Source: JAVDCA01 sp963819385
GTDB taxonomy: Bacteria > Pseudomonadota > Alphaproteobacteria > Rhizobiales > Xanthobacteraceae
Assembly: GCA_963819385.1 (NCBI GenBank)
Contig: CAWFVV010000006.1
Coordinates: 744,001-808,000, forward strand
Direction of reading: 5' to 3'
DNA length: 64,000 nucleotides
The position numbers and the translations under genes were made by a program. Within the stretch, counting starts at the first letter, position 1, and each line of letters begins with the position of its first letter. Shown one piece after another: positions 1 through 9,423 of this stretch. The notes beneath the pieces are model-generated. The model was not told where the DNA came from. It was given only the letters and a program-made list of their open reading frames with translations, and did not search any database.

Positions 1-2
1 GG

Positions 3-473
3 GCGATCGCCACCCGCGTGCAGGGCGACCGCGACGTCATTGTTGTCGGCAATGCGCGCGCGAAGCCGCTCGACCCGAGCCTGCCGCAGGGCTTCGGCGT
101 GGTGCCGACCGGCGCCAAGGTCGGCATCGACGCGACGATTCCCGAGGGCATCCCGCGCGAGCATTACGAGCGCATCACCTATGCGTATGCCGACAAGGCC
201 AAGATCGACGAGTACGTCGGCGGCAAGGCCGATGCCGCGGGCGAAGCCGGCGATCCGCGGGCCGTCGAGGCGCTGGCAGCGCAGATCCTTGCGGCAATCG
301 ACAAGGAGCCGCTCTATTACACGGATGTGGCGGAACGCTTCGCGCAGTATGACTTCCGCACCATCGCGCGCGCGCTCGGCCACCTGCACGCGACCGAGAA
401 GCTGTGGCAGGACCCGCGCGGCCGCATGTGCGTGCGCGGCTCGAAGTTCGCCGCGAAGCCGCCGGTGAAGTAG
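3..473 (+). CDS. UbiD family decarboxylase, C-terminal part (cut by window edge)
   Basis: This is the last ~156 residues of an open frame that is already open at base 3 and stops at 471-473. The segment VGIDATIPEGIP, followed by a short helical tail, resembles the C-terminal part of UbiD-type (de)carboxylases. These use prenylated FMN made by a UbiX-type partner to add or remove CO2 on aromatic or unsaturated acids. The N-terminal cofactor-binding part lies outside the window, so the substrate cannot be judged and no UbiX partner is visible here. The last ~70 residues (AIDKEPLYYTDVAERF onward) look like a small winged-helix-like appendix. Family call fairly secure; substrate unknown. Confidence 0.7.
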   Translation, partial: AIATRVQGDRDVIVVGNARAKPLDPSLPQGFGVVPTGAKVGIDATIPEGIPREHYERITYAYADKAKIDEYVGGKADAAGEAGDPRAVEALAAQILAAIDKEPLYYTDVAERFAQYDFRTIARALGHLHATEKLWQDPRGRMCVRGSKFAAKPPVK

Positions 474-500
474 CAATCCGGACCGCGCCACACACTCACC

Positions 501-582
501 GTCATTGCCCGCGAACGCGGGCAATCCAGTAACCACCTAGTGCTCCGTGGTTACTGGATGCCCCGCTTGCGCGGGGCATGAC
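501..582. repeat. palindromic intergenic repeat
   Basis: An imperfect palindrome between the UbiD-type gene and the tail of the TpsA gene. The outer arms are GTCATTGCCCGCGAACGCGG and its degenerate complement ending CGGGGCATGAC. The inner arms are CCAGTAACCAC and GTGGTTACTGG around a 10-nt centre. It can form a long hairpin in RNA from either strand and may end both converging transcripts, although there is no T-run. Confidence 0.6.
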
Positions 583-602
583 GAGTTAGAGGAAGCCGAC
601 CA

Positions 603-3600
603 TCAGTGCATCGTCGCGCTGCTCGCGGGCGGCACGTTCGCGGCGGCCCGGTTGGGGCCGAGCGCCTGCAGCGCGGCGGCGGGATCGACGAGGCCCGCCC
701 CGTCTTCCTCGCCCTTCGGCCGCGCCGAGTATGGCGTCGCAGTACGCATCAGGATGGCGCGCACCTCGTCGGGCGTGATCGTCGGCTTGCGCTCGACCAG
801 CAGCGCCGCGACGCCGCTGACGTGCGCGGTCGCGACCGAGGTGCCGGTGGTGAGCTGATAGGTGTTGCCGGGCGCCGGAACCATGACGTCGACGCCGGGC
901 GCCGCGACCGCGATGTACTTGCCGCGGTTCGCCATCGCGAACGGCTTGTCGTTGTAGTCGCTCGCCGTGACCGCGATGACACTCTGGTCGGCGCCCGGAT
1001 AGAGCGGCGGCGACTTCGGCCCGGCGTTGCCGGCCGCCGCGACCAGGATGATGCCCTTGTCGTGCGCGAGCTTGAGCGTGCGCTCCATCATCGGATCGCG
1101 CGGGCCCGCAAAGCTCATGTTGATGATGCGCGCCTTGTGCTCGATCGCGTAGTCGAGGCCCTTGAGGATCTGGAAGCTCGTCGCCTCCGCGCTCGCGGAC
1201 TGCTCGTCGAACGCCTTGATGGCGATGAGGCGCACGCCGGGCGCGACGCCGAGCAGCCGATTATGCGCCGCGATCGCGCCCGCCATGCCGGTCCCGTGCG
1301 GATGCGGATGACTTCGCGCTCTGCGTCGCGTCGAAGCGGTCGACGATCACGCCCTTGAGGTCGGGGTGGTTCACGTCGATCTCCGAATCGATCACCGCCA
1401 CCACCACGCCGCGCCCGCGGGCCGTATTGTGGATCTGGACGAGGTGCATCTTGTCGATGACGTATTGCGCGGCATCGCCCGCCGGCAGGCTCTCGAGCGA
1501 AGCCGTGTTGGCATTGGCGAGGCCGGGCTCGGACGGCGGCTCGGTGGTCGGCGGAATGCTGTCGGTATGCTCGGCGGCAGGCGGAGCCGCGGGGGCGGCC
1601 GGCGCGGGCGCGCTCTGGCTCAGGTTGAACACGTAGTTGGGCTGCGCCGAGGCGACGATCCGGTTCTTCTCCAGCGCACGGATGAGGATGCGGATGTCCT
1701 TTCCGTTGGCCGCCTTGAAGCGGTAGATCACGCGGCCGTTGAGGTCGACGCTTTGCGATGAGATCAGCGTGATGCCGAGCTGCTGGGCGATCTGCAGGAC
1801 GGTCGCCGTCGGCACCGTGTTGGAGATCTGCACCACCACCTCGCCCCTGAGGAAGCGCGTCTCGTTGATCGGCGGCACGCCGCTGAAGCGCTGCTCGTCG
1901 AGGGTGCGGCCGAGGCCCGCGCCGGGCGGCGGGCCGGGGCTGTTGTGGTTGCCGTTCGCACCATTGTTGCCATTGTTGTGGTTGCCGTTGCCGCCGTTGC
2001 CGCCGTTGCCGCCGTTGCCGGTCCCGCCGGTCTCGCCCGTCGTGAGGTTCACCAGCGTCGGCTGCTGGTTGCCGTTGTCCGTATAGCTCGGGGGCGCAAT
2101 GACCTGCTGTGGCGTCGGCGGAGTGTCGATCGGCGAACTGGTGTTCGTCGGCCCCTGCGGCGGCTGCGGCGGTTGCGACGGGGTCAGGAAGCCCGTCTGG
2201 AAAATCTGGCAGATCGCGTCACTGCAGGAATTGACGATGCCCGGCGTGCCGGGGTTGTTCGACGCCGTCGTGGTGCCGGTGAATGGGGGCGGATTTGATG
2301 CGCCACTCGTATTCTGCGAGTTGCTTGAGATGTTGCCGGCGGGGAAACTCGGCGGTGGAACCGTGAGACCGCTGAAGATGTCGGGGCTGAACGTGAGATT
2401 TGCGCCCGCGAAGCTTCCCACGGTGTTGCCGGCGCCTGCCTGAGGAATGGCGTCCGTCGTCGACGGATCGATCAGCCCCATGTTGGCGCCGACGAAGCCG
2501 CCGACGATATTGCCGGTGCCGCTGACGACGACCGAGGCATCATGGACATGCGTATTGACAATCGTGCCGATGTTGATGCCCACCGAGCCGCCAACATAGC
2601 TGTCGTTGGCAGCGCTCACCGCAGCGCTCGAGCCCGACTCCCGGATGTCGCCGCCATTGAGCCCTACCAGGCCCGCGACCACGCTGTTCGGACCCGTGCT
2701 CGTCACTGATCCCCAAGCGAACGAGCGGCCGATCAACGCGGCGAGATCGTTGACGCCCGCCAGACCGCCGACAATGCTGTCGTGGCCGCCGCTCACCGCC
2801 CCGCCAGCGCCCGTGTGCTTGAGCGTGCCGCCGTTGATCGCTGTAACCCCACCCGCAACGCTATCGGCGCCGACCGTGACGCTGCTGCGCGAGGTCGAGT
2901 GGGCGATCAGGGCTTGATGATTGAACCCGTCGCCGGCGGCGCAGGTATCGCAGCTGGCGTCGTGCGGGACGTTGTTGTCGCCCGCGATCCCGCCCGCAAG
3001 GCTGTTCGCGCCGGCCACGACCGGACCCGACGCAAAGGAGCGCCAGATCGTCCCGCCGTTGTCGCCGACGAGGCCGCCGACGATGATGTTGGCGGCACTC
3101 GGCGCACCCACCATACCGGTCGCAAACGTATGGGCGATCACGCCCTCGTTTCCGCCGACCAGCCCGCCCAGGATGGTGTGCTGATTGCCGTCGATCGCGT
3201 TGGCGGGCCCCGAGGCGCCGGCCACATTGCCGGTCGCGAAGGCGTTGCGGATGATGCCCTGGTTCTCGCCGACGAGGCCGCCGCCGGCGCCGCCCGACGC
3301 GACGGTCACCGCGCCGCTCGCGCAGGTGAAGCCGGAGGTGCAGCCGTGGTCCGGCGACGGCAGCCTCGCGCCGAGGATCTCGCCGAAATTCTGGCCGACC
3401 AGGCCGCCCACATTGACGACCGGACAGTTGGGCGAGCAACCGTCGCTGCTCGCCGCGGTCGACGTGACGTTGCCGGTGGCGTGCGAATTCCACACGACGG
3501 CCAGGGGAGCGTTGTAGCCAACGAGCCCGCCGAGCGCGACGCTGCGTTGCGAGCTCGACACCGTGCCGCTCGCCGACGAGTCGATGATGCGCGGTCCGGC

Positions 3601-5733
3601 CAGCGCATGCGGAGCCGGGCTGTCACCCTTGAAGTCGGCGTTCTGGGAGTTCTGGAAGTTCTGGGCATTCTGGTTGGTGCCGACGAGGCCGCCCGCAAAC
3701 GTGTTGGCGCCGACCGTGACGTTGCCGCTCGCCGACGAGTGATCGATCGTCGCGACGTTGAAGCCGACGAGGCCGCCAGCGTTGTTGAAGCCGCCGTTGC
3801 AGTCGCCGCTGTCGCACAGGATGCCGTCGCCGAGCGTGACGTTCACGGCCGCCCGTGAATGCGTGATCCGCGCGGTCTGCCGGTAGTCCCCGAGGACGCC
3901 GTTCTGGCCGACGAGGCCGCCAGCCGAAACGCCGGCGAGATCGAGCCCGTCGATCGTGCCGCTCGCCGTGACGTCGTGGATCAGGCCGATGTTCTGACCC
4001 ACCAGTGTTCCCACAAACTGTCCCGGCAGGCCGGCGTTCGGGTTCGCCGTGATCGCGACATCCGTCAGGTTGAGGTTGCCGATCGTGCCGGCATTGACGC
4101 CGAACAGGCCGATGCCGCGCAGCTGTGCGTCGGTCGGCGCGATCGTGAGACCGGCGATCGTGTTGCCCTGGCCGTTGAACGTGCCGGTGAACGGATTGCC
4201 GACCTGCCCGATCGGCACGAAGCCCTGGCCTTCATTCCAGTTGACCGTCACGCTTGCATCGATGCTGCGGCCGAGCGCGTAATCGCCGCCCAGGTTGTTC
4301 TGCATGTTCTGCAGATCGTAGACGGTGTTCACCAGCATGTAGGCGGTGAGCGACGACCCGTCGCCCTTGACGTATCGGCTGAAGTTCGTCGGCGTCGTGT
4401 AGCTCAGCGAGTTGACCGTCGTATCGCTGGCGCCTTTCAAATTCGACGGATTGTAGAAGATCGACACGTCGCCGTGCGTCCAGATCGAGCCGCCCTCGCC
4501 GAAGTGCACGGTGCCGACACCGGTGCCTGTGTTGTCCGCACGCAGCGTGATGGCGCCGCCACCCGTGCTCACGATCGGCGCATCGACATCGATGTCCTTG
4601 AAGGAGCTCAGCGTGAGCTGGTCCAACCCGGTCGCGTTCAACCCGCCTCGGGCGACCGTGACGTTATCGCCGCGGATGCGTGCGGTGCCCCCGCCGGCGT
4701 CGCCCGAGCCGTTGATCTTCGCGCCCTTGAGCGTGACCGACTTGCCCCTGATGACGACGGTGCCGCCCTTCTGACCGTCGCGCGTGCCCGCGACCGACAG
4801 CGTGCCGGAGACGACCACATTCTGGGTCGGCGCATGCCGCGGCTTCGTCTCCGCCGTCGCGGCGCCGAGCACGATCATGCCGTTCTTGGTGCCGACCGAG
4901 TTCGCCTCGATCACGCCGGAGTTGTTGATCACCGAGTTGACGACATGGCGCGCCGCCACGGCGGTAAGCGAGACCGTGCCGCCGTTCGCCTGCAGAAGGC
5001 CCTGGTTGCTGACCATTGAGCTGAGCGTATGGCCGGTCGCAACATCGACCACCCGGCCGGCGACCTCATCACCGACTTGCAGCGTGATCAGCTTGTCGCC
5101 GTAGAAGTCGAGCGTGAAGCTGTTGCCGGACGCGAGCGCCACATGGCCGAGATTGGCGGTGATCACGCCATTGTTGCGCACCCCGGGCGCGACCAGCGCC
5201 GCGAAGCCGCCGTTCGTCGCCGTGATGTGACCGAGATTGACGATCGAGGCTTCGAGGTGGCCCGGGATGTTGAACCGATAGTGGCCGTGCATGAACGCGT
5301 GATCGCGGATGTTGCTGGTCGTCGCCAGGAATCCGGCGGCGTCGACGCGCGAGCCCATGCCGAACAGGATGCCGTCCCGATTGACCAGGAAGATTTTGCC
5401 GTTGGCGGTGATCGTGCCGTAGATCTGCGAGGGCCCGAGTCCGCCAGTGACGCGATTGAGCGCGACCGCGTTGGCGTTCGGCTGGATGAACTGGGTCAAC
5501 TCGCCATGTGCGATGTTGAACGTGTTCCAGTTGATGATGGTGCTCTGACTCTGCTGCGTGATCGTGACTGTCGCCGTGCCCTGCCCCTGGATCGTCGCTT
5601 GCCCGGCAGCGACCTGGCCGTTGAGCGGATTGGCAAAGGCGCCGCCGAGCGGCGTCGAGGCGAGCACGAGCGCGAGCGCGCTTTCGAGCGGACGGGCGAT
5701 CAGTCGTCGCAGCAGGTTCGGTGTGTGTTTCAT
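603..5733 (-). CDS. TpsA exoprotein: FHA/haemagglutination domain + GLUG repeats + C-terminal subtilisin (S8) domain, one frameshift
   Basis: Secreted partner of a two-partner secretion pair. From the N terminus: basic signal region, then an FHA-type TPS domain (about 45-160; NRDGILFG and FNIAHGELTQFIQPNANAV are typical); GLUG-type GGLVG..G.I repeats (about 540-1085); a Gly/Asn linker (about 1230-1265); an I9/fervidolysin-like propeptide region (about 1290-1370); then a peptidase S8 domain. The triad is visible: Asp in VAVIDSEID, His in HGTGMAG, Ser in GTSVATAHVSG. The frame that starts at 5733 stops at 1261. The His/Ser part is in the next frame (603-1310), and removing one base near 1311 restores a single ~1709-residue protein. 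As written, translation ends between Asp and His, giving a 1490-residue adhesin without active protease. The start is 9 nt after the TpsB stop, so this is one operon. Confidence 0.85.
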
Positions 5734-5742
5734 CCCCCGCCC

Positions 5743-7458
5743 CTAATATTTCGCCGCGAGGATGAAGAAGAGGCGCGTGTCGTCACGCGGGCCTTCGATC
5801 GCTTTCGCGACCGACAGGTCCGCGGTGTATTGGCCGAGCACGGCAAGACGCACGCCGAGGCCGGCCGAGGCCGCGATGAAATTGCCCGGCGTGCCGAAGG
5901 AGAGATCGTTGGATGCGGGCGCGAGCAGCCACAGGCGGCCGTAGTCCGAAAACGCGTAGAGCTGGACCTGGTCGACCGAGGGCGCGAATTTCGGCAGGTC
6001 GTAGCGCAGCTCGACGACGCCTTCGAGGCAGTGGTCGCCGAGCAGCTCGGAGGGGTCGTAGCCGCGGCCGAAGAAACGGCCGCCGTAGCCGCATTGCTCG
6101 GGCACCAGCAGCGGCGTGAAGGCGTACTGGCCGTAGATCGAACCGAACGCCGAGAACGGGCCGTAGAGCGGCTGCGTGCGGCTCACCGTCGCCTCGATCT
6201 TCTCGAAGTCGACGCGGCCGGCGAGGCGCGACGGCGGGGGCGAATTGACGGCGGTCGCCGACAAGTCCGCGTTGTCGGTGCTGCCGAGCCCGTGAAAGCC
6301 CTCGCTGTAGGTGACGTTGACCTGGTTGATGCCGAGGAAGCGGTCGGCCCAATCGCCGTCCGCCTTCAGGCGGATACCGCGCAAGCGATCCTCCTGGAAC
6401 GGCGAAAGGATATTGGTATCGCTCACGCTGTCGCTCATGAAGACGAGACCCGACAGCGTCAGGTTCTTCTCGCGGGAGCGGATCACCGGGCTCGCGAGCC
6501 CCGCCTCGACCGTGGTGCTGGCCGTGCGGAAATCGAGCGCCTGGAGGACGTCCGTACCCGGGTGCCCGAAGCCGTAGCTCGCATTAACGAACGCGAAGAG
6601 ACCTTCCGCGGTGAGCACCTGGCGATAGTTGGCGGCGAAATACTCCAGCTCCTGCGTATGCGGCACCGTGTTGGCCCAGTTGAGCGTCAGGGATTCGTGC
6701 TGGTGCAGCAGGTTGTTGACGGTCGCGCCGAGCAGATACTCGTTCGGCCCGCGCGACGGCGTGCCGCGATTGTCGAAACGGCCGTAGAGGTCGAGCGGCT
6801 TCACCACCACCTCGACCACCAGGGTCGAGGCGCCCTCGTGCGTCTTCGACGGCTTGAGGCTGGCGTTGAAATGCAGCCCCGGCAGGTCGCCGGCGAGCAG
6901 CAGGTAGCGCTCGATGACGCGTATGTTGGCCGGACGCTGCGCCGTGATCTTCGCGGCGTATTCAGTGAAGAAATCGCGATACTGGGCGACCGCGGCCGGC
7001 CATTCGACATTGTCGACATAGCCCTCGATGACCTTCAGGCAAGGCCGCGCGCCATGCGGCGAGAAGGCCTGCGGCGGCACTATCGCGCGCGAGAGCACGT
7101 AGCCGTCGGCGCCGTATTTCGCGGTGATGCGCTTGGCGAGGTCGTAGAGCGCGATGACCGGCACGTCGTGGCCGATCATGTCCGCGTAGAGCGGCGCGAG
7201 CTCTTCCGGGCTGTAGACCGTCGCGCCCTTGATGCAGATGTCGCGAATGTTGACCGTGAGCTTCTCGGCGCCGCTCGGCGGCGTCGTGCTCGGCAGCACG
7301 ATCGCGGGACCGCGCGGCTGCGCGAGCGGCGGCGGCGGCTCGACGAATTGTTCGCGCTCCCGCCCAGGCAGGTCGCCGCCCCGGATCGCCTGCGCCGACG
7401 CGTTCAATGGAACAAGCGCCGCCGCAAGCGCCGCAACAAATAGCGCGCGGGCGCTCAC
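5743..7458 (-). CDS. TpsB outer-membrane transporter (ShlB/FhaC/HecB family)
   Basis: 571 residues, the usual size for TpsB porins. A signal peptide (about 1-23) is followed by a Pro-rich linker, POTRA domains (about 65-210; ICIKGATVYSPEEL is a POTRA_2-type start) and a 16-strand beta-barrel ending in an aromatic/Tyr terminus (FFILAAKY) as expected for BAM-inserted proteins. LYGRFDNRGTPSRGPNEYL is the conserved barrel entry. It would sit in the outer membrane and export the neighbouring TpsA through recognition of its TPS domain. The GTG start at 7458 has a strong upstream GGGGGTGAGG. The cognate tpsA follows after 9 nt. Confidence 0.9.
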   Translation of the reverse strand: MSARALFVAALAAALVPLNASAQAIRGGDLPGREREQFVEPPPPLAQPRGPAIVLPSTTPPSGAEKLTVNIRDICIKGATVYSPEELAPLYADMIGHDVPVIALYDLAKRITAKYGADGYVLSRAIVPPQAFSPHGARPCLKVIEGYVDNVEWPAAVAQYRDFFTEYAAKITAQRPANIRVIERYLLLAGDLPGLHFNASLKPSKTHEGASTLVVEVVVKPLDLYGRFDNRGTPSRGPNEYLLGATVNNLLHQHESLTLNWANTVPHTQELEYFAANYRQVLTAEGLFAFVNASYGFGHPGTDVLQALDFRTASTTVEAGLASPVIRSREKNLTLSGLVFMSDSVSDTNILSPFQEDRLRGIRLKADGDWADRFLGINQVNVTYSEGFHGLGSTDNADLSATAVNSPPPSRLAGRVDFEKIEATVSRTQPLYGPFSAFGSIYGQYAFTPLLVPEQCGYGGRFFGRGYDPSELLGDHCLEGVVELRYDLPKFAPSVDQVQLYAFSDYGRLWLLAPASNDLSFGTPGNFIAASAGLGVRLAVLGQYTADLSVAKAIEGPRDDTRLFFILAAKY

Positions 7459-7488
7459 AATCAGACCTCACCCCCTGCAAACGGTCTA

Positions 7489-7517
7489 ATTCAACCTCCG
7501 AGTTCCCGGTAAGTCAA
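7489..7517 (-). promoter_or_regulatory. putative sigma70-type promoter of the tpsBA operon
   Basis: On the minus strand TTGACT (7517-7512) is separated by 17 nt from TTGAAT (7494-7489), about 31 nt before the TpsB GTG start. Spacing is ideal and the -35 is 5/6 consensus; the -10 is 4/6. The surrounding bases are AT-richer than the rest of the region. Confidence 0.4.
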
Positions 7518-7862
7518 CGCGACTTAACCATTTATTTACCAAAGGTTAATTCGCTTCCGCACCGTCCCGGAACGGTAATCAGGTGCAGATGAGCAATCCT
7601 CGCGACGAAAAGTTGTGGCGGATCGGCTCGTTAGCCTCTTTCGGCCGGACCCGAGCCCGCCCGCCCCGCCGGAACCGCACCGTTCGGGGACACGGTCAGT
7701 GCCGCAGACAGACGATGGTCAGATCATCCTCGGGCGGCGCCGCGACTCACCAACGGACGGCCGCTGCGGCCCCCTCGCCTGCCCGCCGCACCGCCATGGC
7801 GGCGAAACGGGCGGTGGGCCAAACCATCGCTGACCCAAAACAGCGTCGCGCCGGATGCGAGG
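7518..7862. other. non-coding stretch upstream of tpsBA
   Basis: I see no credible gene. Open frames here (for example from 7583 on the plus strand) have Arg-rich, low-complexity translations with no recognisable domain and run through the hairpin at 7872-7917. The first part is AT-rich and probably holds tpsB regulatory DNA. Confidence 0.5.
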
Positions 7863-7863
7863 C

Positions 7864-7917
7864 AAAAAAAATCCAGCCGCGCGGGCGAGGGGTGGGCCCT
7901 ACGACCGCGCGGCTGGA
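7864..7917 (-). terminator. strong intrinsic terminator reading on the minus strand
   Basis: A 13-bp perfect stem (7872-7884 with 7905-7917) with a 20-nt loop is followed on the minus strand by A plus seven T residues (7871-7864). This is a textbook Rho-independent terminator for a transcript coming from about 8.0-8.4 kb, a region without a convincing gene. Confidence 0.75.
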
Positions 7918-8030
7918 CGCTGACGAACCGCTTGGCTCCCGTTTCCGCGGCACGCCCTCGTAGCTCAGAAAACCGTTCTGCGAGCCCCAGCCTTCGTGGG
8001 ATAGGCGGCTTCGCCGAACAGGCCGACTAT
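7918..8030 (-). ncRNA. candidate structured small RNA ending at the 7.87-kb terminator
   Basis: The ~110 nt before the minus-strand terminator can fold into a long interrupted hairpin. CGAAGCCGC near 8010 pairs with GCGGTTCG near 7930 around a shorter inner stem. No open frame with coding character covers it. A rod-like RNA plus an independent terminator fits a free-standing small RNA (6S-like is one possibility, but I cannot match its sequence). Promoter not identified. Confidence 0.3.
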
Positions 8031-8615
8031 AAAGCTGAAAATCCTAAGCCCCCCTAATCGACCAACCCGAATCAAGAATAACGGAGTTCAATTCGGGAGA
8101 ACGTTTGTATTGGTGAATATCTCTACGTAAATCTACTTAGCGGAATACTGAATTGTCGCACGACCGCGATCTGCGACGGATCGTATGCCGGCAGGCGCCG
8201 CGCACGAGAATCGAGCGCAACGCAAGTCGTCGCCGCGTCGGCGACGACAGCCTGTACGGACGCGACCGAGATTCCCGATGCTGCGTGTCGCCGGCGGAAA
8301 GCGCCGCGAGTGTCGCGCGCCATCCGTTGGTTGCACGTGCCATGGGACGGCGGATCCGCCCGCTGCATCATGCCACCGCGCCAACGCGCACTGCCGCGAC
8401 GCCATGGCAAAAACCGTACGCTACCTGCCGCAGAGATATATAGTGAGCCTGATATACGATTATAAGTATTTGCACGTAAACGAATTTAACAGTCAATTAC
8501 CCTTCCCTTGCGCTATGTTCGCGTCGGCAACCGAAAAACGTCGGCACCATATCGAGCCACGGTCCGACCGCACTCGGGCTCCCACAACTCGAAACAACTT
8601 GTAGGTGAACACGAG
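8031..8615. other. non-coding stretch upstream of the MerR gene
   Basis: No supported gene. The segment contains AT-rich islands at 8040-8160 and 8440-8510 that look like promoter DNA, and short Arg/Ala-rich open frames without homology features. Confidence 0.5.
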
Positions 8616-9059
8616 ATGAAGCCTCTTCTTGTAGCGCCCGTTCCGCCGCAAGGCGGCGACGTGGTGTGGATCGACGCGAAGGCGTCGCCATCGGGCGATC
8701 ACGGCCGCGGTCTCACCATCAGCCAGATGGCCGAGAAGTTCGGCGTGACGCCGCGCGCGCTGCGCTTCTACGAAAGCAAGCGCCTGCTCAAGCCGGCGCG
8801 CGAAGGCCGCGGCCGCATCTACTCGCAGGCCGACCAGCAGCACGTCGCGCTCATTCTCAAGGGCCGCAAGCTCGGCTTCACGATCGCCGAAATCGGGCAG
8901 ATGATCGCGGCCGAGGAAGGCCAGGGATCGCCGCAGGCGCTCAAGCTCACGCGCGAGAAGTGCGTCGACCAGATCGCCCACCTCGAGCAGCAGCTGCGCG
9001 AGACCACCGAGGCGCTCGCCGAGCTGCGGCGCATGCACATCGCGCTCTGCCGGGCGTGA
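8616..9059 (+). CDS. MerR family transcriptional regulator
   Basis: 147 residues. The ATG at 8616 is chosen because GTAGGTGA lies about 9 nt upstream and the frame matches the family. A winged helix-turn-helix of the MerR type covers about residues 30-98: LTISQMAEKFGVTPRALRFY, then YSQADQQHVALILKGRKLGF. A coiled-coil dimerisation helix follows (about 110-145, LEQQLRETTEALAELRRMH). A single Cys two residues from the C terminus is not a metal site of the classic CueR/MerR kind, so the inducer is unknown. It stands alone, with the divergent neighbour far away; its target is not evident. Confidence 0.85.
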   Translation: MKPLLVAPVPPQGGDVVWIDAKASPSGDHGRGLTISQMAEKFGVTPRALRFYESKRLLKPAREGRGRIYSQADQQHVALILKGRKLGFTIAEIGQMIAAEEGQGSPQALKLTREKCVDQIAHLEQQLRETTEALAELRRMHIALCRA

Positions 9060-9078
9060 GGCTCAAGCCGTCGTCTTC

Positions 9079-9150
9079 GTAGGCCCGGATGAGGCGCGAA
9101 AGCGCCGGAATCCGGGACGGCCCTCCCGCATGTCGCTCCGCTCATGCGGG
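9079..9150. repeat. short palindromic intergenic repeat
   Basis: GC-rich imperfect palindrome between the converging MerR and BrnA-like genes. It contains CGGATGAGGCGCGAAAGCGC and CCCGCATG...CATGCGGG arms. Probably a repeat relic or bidirectional hairpin. Confidence 0.4.
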
Positions 9151-9161
9151 CTACTGTCCCG

Positions 9162-9395
9162 CTACAGCCCCGCCGCCTTGCGCAGCGCCGCGTTGATGCG
9201 GTCCTGCCAGCCGGGGCCATCCGCCTGAAAGACATCGAGCACATCGCGGTCGATGCGAAGCGAGACCATCTCCTTCGTGCCCGGCAGCGACGGCTTGTTC
9301 GCAACCGGCTCGGGCGGCTTGGTGGTCGCGGCCTTGAAGGCGGCCTCTGCCGCCGCGCGCGGGTCGCTGGGTCGGCGGGGACGATCGGGTGGCAT
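9162..9395 (-). CDS. BrnA-like antitoxin, no toxin partner seen
   Basis: 77 residues. The C-terminal half (VSLRIDRDVLDVFQADG, then GWQDRINAALRKAAG) matches the ribbon-helix-helix core of BrnA antitoxins. BrnA normally represses its own brnTA operon and neutralises the RNase BrnT. The N-terminal ~35 residues are Pro/Ala-rich and disordered-looking. No BrnT-like frame precedes it: upstream on the same strand is the end of a Bug gene at 9424. Either an orphan DNA-binding protein or a remnant of a lost module. Start 9395 was taken at the first Met of the conserved block; a longer frame reaches 9461. Confidence 0.65.
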   Translation of the reverse strand: MPPDRPRRPSDPRAAAEAAFKAATTKPPEPVANKPSLPGTKEMVSLRIDRDVLDVFQADGPGWQDRINAALRKAAGL

Positions 9396-9423
9396 GACAA
9401 ACGCTCCTGACGGATGAATTATC

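Noticed and set aside
5029..7443. An 804-residue open frame on the plus strand opposite the tpsBA genes
   Set aside because: Antisense shadow of high-GC coding DNA; translation is Arg/Glu/Val-rich without domains, while the minus strand has a clear TpsB.
7583..7963. 126-residue open frame on the plus strand
   Set aside because: Arg/Ala/Pro-rich low-complexity translation, no domain, and it overlaps the terminator hairpin at 7872-7917.
8123..8410. Overlapping minus-strand open frames
   Set aside because: Several frames overlap with equally poor coding character; no start signal or motif.
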